From NCBI GenBank assembly GCA_014871605.1, contig WGSQ01000130.1, positions 1 through 5,104 of the forward strand: a stretch of 5,104 nt of DNA. Reading direction: 5' to 3'. Position 1 is the first letter of the stretch. Each line of letters starts with the position of its first letter. Source of the stretch: Collinsella sp. GTDB taxonomy: Bacteria; Actinomycetota; Coriobacteriia; Coriobacteriales; Coriobacteriaceae. A program made the translations under genes and the position numbers. Below, one piece after another: positions 1 through 5,104 of the stretch. The notes under the pieces were generated by a model. The model was given only the letters and a program-made list of their open reading frames with translations. It was not told the DNA's origin and did no database searches.

Positions 1-29
1 CCGAGGAATCGCTCGCATTCATGGCATAA
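1..29 (+). CDS. C-terminal tail of an unidentified upstream gene (partial)
   Basis: Reading from base 3, eight codons (EESLAFMA) run into a TAA stop at 27-29. The last base of the stop is the first base of the stem of a strong terminator, which is the usual arrangement for the end of a transcription unit and is the main support for a real gene end. Eight residues are far too few to identify a family. In many Gram-positive genomes the gene before secA is a ribosome hibernation factor (hpf/raiA), but nothing visible here confirms that. The frame choice is inferred from the terminator position. Confidence 0.5.
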
Positions 30-70
30 GGGCCGCGCATCCGTTTGGGTGCGCGGCCCTTTTCTTTTTA
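29..70 (+). terminator. Strong rho-independent terminator of the upstream gene
   Basis: The arms 29-42 and 47-60 form a 14-bp stem with a single T-G wobble (40/49) and a GTTT tetraloop (43-46), followed by the T-rich run TTTTCTTTTTATT from base 60. It begins on the last base of the upstream stop codon. There is no A-rich run on the left side, so it should work mainly on the + strand. The inner 20 bases (35-54) recur exactly in the terminator at 4380-4408. Confidence 0.93.
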
Positions 71-77
71 TTGGTGC

Positions 78-99
78 AAACTAACCTGTCCCCGTGGCA
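78..99. repeat. AACCTGTCCC repeat, unit 1
   Basis: The 10-mer AACCTGTCCC (83-92) recurs at 148-157, and both copies are followed within a few bases by GTGGCA (94-99 here) and preceded by an A-rich stretch. The unit sits in a possible hairpin, TGGTGC (72-77) with GCACCA (97-102). No coding sense is apparent. Short palindromic intergenic repeats containing this type of motif occur in many bacteria, sometimes beside REP-associated tyrosine transposases; placing this unit in such a family is inference. Confidence 0.5.
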
Positions 100-141
100 C
101 CACATGGCAGAGAGACGGCGTTTGCTCAGATAAAACTTGCC

Positions 142-170
142 AAAATAAACCTGTCCCATTGTGGCAGGTT
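142..170. repeat. AACCTGTCCC repeat, unit 2, with hairpin
   Basis: This is the second copy of AACCTGTCCC (148-157). Here it forms an inverted repeat, AACCTG (148-153) with CAGGTT (165-170), extendable by a T-G wobble and one C-G pair. The right arm looks like the exact partner GGGACAGGTT with two bases (GA) lost, which suggests a decayed palindromic unit. It lies in the secA upstream gap, about 65 bp after unit 1 in the same orientation. A terminator role is unlikely because no T run follows. Confidence 0.5.
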
Positions 171-189
171 GGTCATAGTTATTACGTGG

Positions 190-205
190 CGGTCGAGGTC
201 GACCG
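190..205. promoter_or_regulatory. Perfect dyad upstream of secA, possible operator
   Basis: CGGTCGA (190-196) and TCGACCG (199-205) are perfect inverted copies separated by two bases. The dyad ends 27 bases before the -10-like hexamer at 233-238, where a transcription factor could act near or above the -35 region. As RNA it could fold into a 6-bp hairpin with an AGGT loop. No known operator consensus is recognised, so the regulatory role is inferred from symmetry and position alone. Confidence 0.3.
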
Positions 206-232
206 TATAGGCCGCGCCTTGTTTGGCTAAAG

Positions 233-238
233 TACAAT
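233..238 (+). promoter_or_regulatory. secA: Candidate -10 element of the secA promoter
   Basis: TACAAT matches the sigma-70-type consensus TATAAT at five of six positions and sits 62 bp before the preferred secA start, giving a predicted transcript start near 245. No convincing -35 hexamer lies 16-18 bp upstream (the region reads GGCCGC or close to it) and no TGn extension is present. The promoter may therefore be weak or activator-dependent, or the call may be wrong. Some promoter is needed here because the strong terminator at 29-70 isolates secA from the gene before it. Confidence 0.4.
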
Positions 239-252
239 CATCTGTGTTTAAC

Positions 253-279
253 TCGCCCGCAGCTGCACGGCGTGGGCGA
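253..279 (+). promoter_or_regulatory. Stem-loop in the secA 5' leader
   Basis: TCGCCCGC (253-260) pairs with GTGGGCGA (272-279) over 8 bp with one G-T wobble, leaving an 11-base loop. If transcription starts near 245, this structure would lie almost at the 5' end of the mRNA, where hairpins can stabilise transcripts. Its right arm buries the first base of the in-frame ATG at 279, which argues against that codon as the secA start. Confidence 0.4.
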
Positions 280-287
280 TGGCCAAA

Positions 288-292
288 AAGGA
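288..292 (+). promoter_or_regulatory. Ribosome binding site that decides the secA start
   Basis: AAGGA lies 7 bases before the ATG at 300, which is ideal spacing. The alternative in-frame ATG at 279 has no good Shine-Dalgarno sequence and is partly in a hairpin. The ATG at 309 would be 16 bases away. This favours 300. Confidence 0.7.
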
Positions 293-299
293 AAACCAC

Positions 300-3106
<2,807 letters not shown>

Positions 3107-3107
<1 letters not shown>

Positions 3108-4255
3108 TGGCTGAGGCTTTAGAGGTAACGCCCGCCGAGCTGGACGCGTTCGCGGACCGGCTCGGCGAGGTCGAGTCGTATCTCCACCTGGACGAAAAGC
3201 GCACGCGCGTGACCGAGCTCGAGGCCAAAAGTGTTGCCCCTGGCTTTTGGGATGACGCCGACGCCGCCCGTGCCACCATGGAGGAGATCGCGCGTACCAA
3301 GGAAGATATCGCTGCCGTGGACACCGCGCGCGGCGAGCTTTCCGATGCCCGCGCCGCGCTGGAGCTTGCCGAGGAGATGGGGGATGACCCCGACGCCGTC
3401 GCCCTTCGCGAGGAGGCTACAGCCACGGCTGAGCGCCTGGCCCGGGCCATCGATGAGCTTGAGCTTTCGAGCTGGTTTACCGGTGAGTTCGATCACGGCG
3501 ATGCCATTGTGACCATCAAGCCCGGACAGGGTGGTCTGGAGGCCCAGGACTGGACCTTCATGCTCTTTAAGATGTACATGAAGTACTGCCAGCGTCGCGG
3601 CTGGAAGGTCACCATCAACGACTGTCCCGCAGCCGAGGTCATCGGCATCGACCGCGCGACCTTTACCGTCGAGGGCAAGGACGCATTTGGCATGCTGCGC
3701 GCCGAGGCCGGCGTCCACCGCTTGGTTCGCATTAGCCCCACCGACGACAAGAAGCGCCGCCAGACCACGTTTGCCGGCGTCGAGGTCATCCCCGTGCTAC
3801 CCGATGATATCGACATCGAGATCAGTCCCGATGACATCCGCGTGGACGTGTACCACGCGAGCGGCCCGGGCGGTCAGGGCGTCAACACCACCGACTCCGC
3901 CGTGCGCGTGACGCATTTCCCCAGCGGCATTGTGGTCACCTGCCAAAACGAGCGCAGCCAGATCCAGAACAAGGCCGCGTGCATGCAGATCCTCAAGGCT
4001 CGCCTGTACGAGATTGAGCTCGAGAAGCGTGCCGAGGCGCTCGATGAGATTCGCGGACCCAAGACCACGATTGGTTTTGGCAACCAGATCCGCAGCTACG
4101 TGCTCTACCCGTACCAGATGGTCAAGGACCTACGCACGGGCGTGGAGACCAGCAATGTCGAGGCCGTTCTTGACGATGGCGACCTGGACCCGTTTGTTAT
4201 TGGCTACCATCGCTGGGCCACCGGCAACGCCGATGCAGAAGGCTCGGAGGTCTAA
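3107..4255 (+). CDS. prfB: Peptide chain release factor 2 (RF2), non-frameshifted, with unusual SPT motif
   Basis: RF2 binds the ribosomal A site at UAA and UGA and triggers hydrolysis of peptidyl-tRNA. The 382-residue product is slightly longer than the usual 365-370, with a short tail after the conserved core. The N-terminal helical domain (about 1-110) leads into the PCRF domain (PGQGGLEAQDW at 139-149; most relatives have GGTE here). The codon-recognition segment is HRLVRISPT, and the catalytic GGQ is at 255-257 in SGPGGQGVNTTDSAVR. The tripeptide at 210-212 is Ser-Pro-Thr where RF2 normally has Ser-Pro-Phe; V207 matches the RF2 valine that limits the third base to A. Q219 replaces the common His in RRHTS, as I recall for other actinobacterial RF2s. 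The frame is open through codons 25-29 (YLHLD), where many bacteria carry the CTTTGA autoregulatory frameshift, so that control is absent. The start overlaps the secA stop by one base, so the two are cotranscribed. The only TTA codon in secA or prfB is prfB codon 5. Confidence 0.95.
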
Positions 4256-4257
4256 AA

Positions 4258-4306
4258 CATCGGGCGGCTTCAAACCGATGCTAAGCCCAACGGTTGGACG
4301 GGTTTG
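4258..4306 (+). promoter_or_regulatory. Overlapping, mutually exclusive inverted repeats after prfB
   Basis: Structure A pairs CATCGG (4258-4263) with CCGATG (4275-4280). Structure B pairs CAAACC (4271-4276) with GGTTTG (4301-4306) around an inner CCAA-CGG-TTGG hairpin (4287-4297). Bases 4275-4276 are needed by both, so only one can form at a time. No T run follows either, so neither is a standard terminator. They begin 3 bases after the prfB stop and may simply protect the mRNA end; a switching role is speculation. Confidence 0.35.
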
Positions 4307-4310
4307 TATC

Positions 4311-4340
4311 CAGAATAAACCCTGCGCAGGGGTGGTTTTT
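4311..4340 (+). repeat. Palindromic intergenic element with T run, possible weak terminator
   Basis: CCCTGCGCAGGG (4320-4331) is a perfect 12-bp palindrome, flanked by AAACC (4317-4321) and GGTTT (4334-4338), and it ends in five Ts (4336-4340). It could act as a weak terminator for secA-prfB, but the outer arms pair only with an internal bulge. The sequence before it, CAGAATAAACCCTG, resembles CAAAATAAACCTG at 141-153, hinting at a diverged copy of the repeat upstream of secA. Confidence 0.35.
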
Positions 4341-4354
4341 GTCCGGCGAATCGG

Positions 4355-4360
4355 TAGAAT
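4355..4360 (+). promoter_or_regulatory. Candidate -10 element for the YitT-family gene
   Basis: TAGAAT matches TATAAT at five of six positions. The best-spaced upstream hexamer, TGGTTT (4333-4338, 16-bp spacing), is a poor -35. The predicted start near 4367 would place the terminator hairpin at 4380-4408 inside the leader of the downstream gene. It is the only -10-like site I see that could serve that gene, since no space remains after the terminator. Confidence 0.3.
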
Positions 4361-4379
4361 CGAATACAAGAAGAAGTTC

Positions 4380-4408
4380 AAAGCGCATCCGTTTGGGTGC
4401 GCTTTTTT
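4380..4408 (+). terminator. Rho-independent terminator sharing its core with the one at 29-70
   Basis: The arms 4380-4390 and 4395-4405 give an 11-bp stem with one T-G wobble and a GTTT loop (4391-4394), followed by a six-T run (4403-4408). The core GCGCATCCGTTTGGGTGCGC (4383-4402) is identical to 35-54. By position it should end the secA-prfB transcript. Its T run stops 12 bases before the next start codon, so it also sits in whatever leader that gene has. Confidence 0.88.
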
Positions 4409-4410
4409 GA

Positions 4411-4416
4411 GGGAGG
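4411..4416 (+). promoter_or_regulatory. Ribosome binding site of the YitT-family gene
   Basis: GGGAGG lies 4 bases before the ATG at 4421 and 2 bases after the terminator T run. It is a strong Shine-Dalgarno-like sequence, although the spacing is on the short side. Confidence 0.65.
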
Positions 4417-4420
4417 CAGC

Positions 4421-5104
4421 ATGGCATATCGTCTGGACATCAAGCGCATTCTTTCGATGAACTTTTTTCACGACCTGCCCCAGATTATGTTGGGGTGCGC
4501 TCTGGCCGCTATTGCGACCGACCTGTTTTTGATTCCCAACGGCCTTGCTGCCGGTGGCGTTACGGGCCTTGCCACCATTATCCAGGCGGTCGGTGCATCG
4601 CGCGGCCTATCGCTTCCCGTCGGTATTCAGACGATCGTGATGAACGCCTTGCTGTTGCTGGTCGTTATGCGCGAAGGTGGCATGTTCTACGTGGTGCAGA
4701 CCGCGACGGGCTTTGTGCTGCTGGGCTTCTTTACCGATCTGTTCGCCCCGTTTGTAGCGCCTCTGGCGGATGCGGACCTGATGCTTCCCGCTATGTGGGG
4801 CGGCATTATTACGGGCATCGGTTACGGCATGGTGTTGCGCGCCGGCGCCAACACCGGCGGCTCGGACACGATTGGCCAAATCATCTCGCGTAACACCTCG
4901 CTGCCGGTGGGCTCGACCGTCATGGCGATCGATGTTGCCGTATGCGTGCTGTCGGCTCCGGTCTTTTCAATCGAAAACGCACTATATGCAGGCCTTTCGA
5001 TGGTCATTAGCGGCTACGTGATCGATGCCGTGGTCGATGGTGGCAACAAGCGCCGTATGGTACTCATCATCTCGGACAAGTTCCCTGATATCGCTGCCGA
5101 TATC
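4421..5104 (+). CDS. YitT family (DUF161) membrane protein, C-terminus cut by window end
   Basis: The 228 visible codons are open to the last base, so the gene is partial only because the window ends. Family signatures are LFLIPNGLAAGGVTGLA (35-51) at the end of the first membrane span, GGIITGIGYGMVLRAGANTGGSD (127-149), with the hallmark R-x-G-A-x-T-G-G-S-D, and NALYAG (186-191). Hydrophobic stretches near 19-40, 45-58, 67-83, 94-112, 125-141 and 165-182 plus 188-206 fit the usual five or so spans. Residues from about 209 (NKRRMVLIISDKFPDI) look like the start of the cytosolic DUF2179 domain that normally ends these proteins. The biochemical role of the family is not established; a transport function is often assumed. 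Codon use is more relaxed than in secA-prfB (CTA and TCA appear). It lies directly behind a terminator, so expression needs readthrough or a promoter upstream of that hairpin. Confidence 0.9.
   Translation, partial: MAYRLDIKRILSMNFFHDLPQIMLGCALAAIATDLFLIPNGLAAGGVTGLATIIQAVGASRGLSLPVGIQTIVMNALLLLVVMREGGMFYVVQTATGFVLLGFFTDLFAPFVAPLADADLMLPAMWGGIITGIGYGMVLRAGANTGGSDTIGQIISRNTSLPVGSTVMAIDVAVCVLSAPVFSIENALYAGLSMVISGYVIDAVVDGGNKRRMVLIISDKFPDIAADI

Noticed and set aside
45..237. Short open frames of 61-72 codons on both strands in the gap before secA
   Set aside because: They run across the terminator and the repeat units, have no ribosome binding site, and give compositionally odd products. The space is better explained as intergenic.
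3116..3121. Single TTA codon (prfB codon 5) as a bldA-style regulatory codon
   Set aside because: TTA-dependent control is known from Streptomyces. Nothing here shows such a system, and one rare codon near a start is not evidence for it.
3119..3718. A 199-codon minus-strand open frame opposite prfB
   Set aside because: It has the same in-register cause as the one opposite secA; it ends exactly at the prfB TTA codon 5. No ribosome binding site or domain was seen.
4130..4471. A minus-strand frame of 113 codons across the prfB-YitT gap
   Set aside because: It reads through the terminator hairpin and into both flanking genes; no motif or ribosome binding site supports it.

Overview
The window looks like a chromosomal housekeeping segment of a moderately GC-rich actinobacterium. 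I infer the class Coriobacteriia, probably Collinsella or a close relative, from the actinobacterial style of the SecA and RF2 proteins, the strong avoidance of TTA, CTA and TCA codons, and the short terminator-bounded gaps. The genus is inferred from memory of such genomes and was not tested.

Layout, all on the + strand. Bases 1-29 are the last codons of an unidentified gene, closed by a strong intrinsic terminator (29-70). The gap to secA (about 230 bp) holds two related AACCTGTCCC repeat units, a 16-bp dyad (190-205), a -10-like hexamer (233-238), an 8-bp leader hairpin (253-279) and a ribosome binding site. Then come secA (300-3107, preprotein translocase ATPase) and prfB (3107-4255, peptide chain release factor 2), overlapping by one base (TAATG) and almost certainly one transcript. 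A 165-bp gap follows. It holds overlapping inverted repeats, a GC palindrome, a -10-like hexamer, and a second intrinsic terminator whose 20-base core is identical to the first. Only 12 bases after its T run starts a YitT-family (DUF161) membrane protein gene (4421 onward), cut by the window end.

How the genes work together: SecA drives protein export through SecYEG, and RF2 releases finished proteins at UAA/UGA codons. They share a transcript, but no direct functional link is evident. The YitT-family protein is a polytopic membrane protein of unknown transport role.

I see no mobile gene, CRISPR array or defence system. The points most worth checking are: (1) an RF2 whose stop-codon tripeptide reads Ser-Pro-Thr instead of the usual Ser-Pro-Phe, in a gene that also lacks the classic programmed frameshift; (2) the identical hairpin core shared by two separate terminators; (3) a terminator so close to the YitT-family start that no promoter fits between them.
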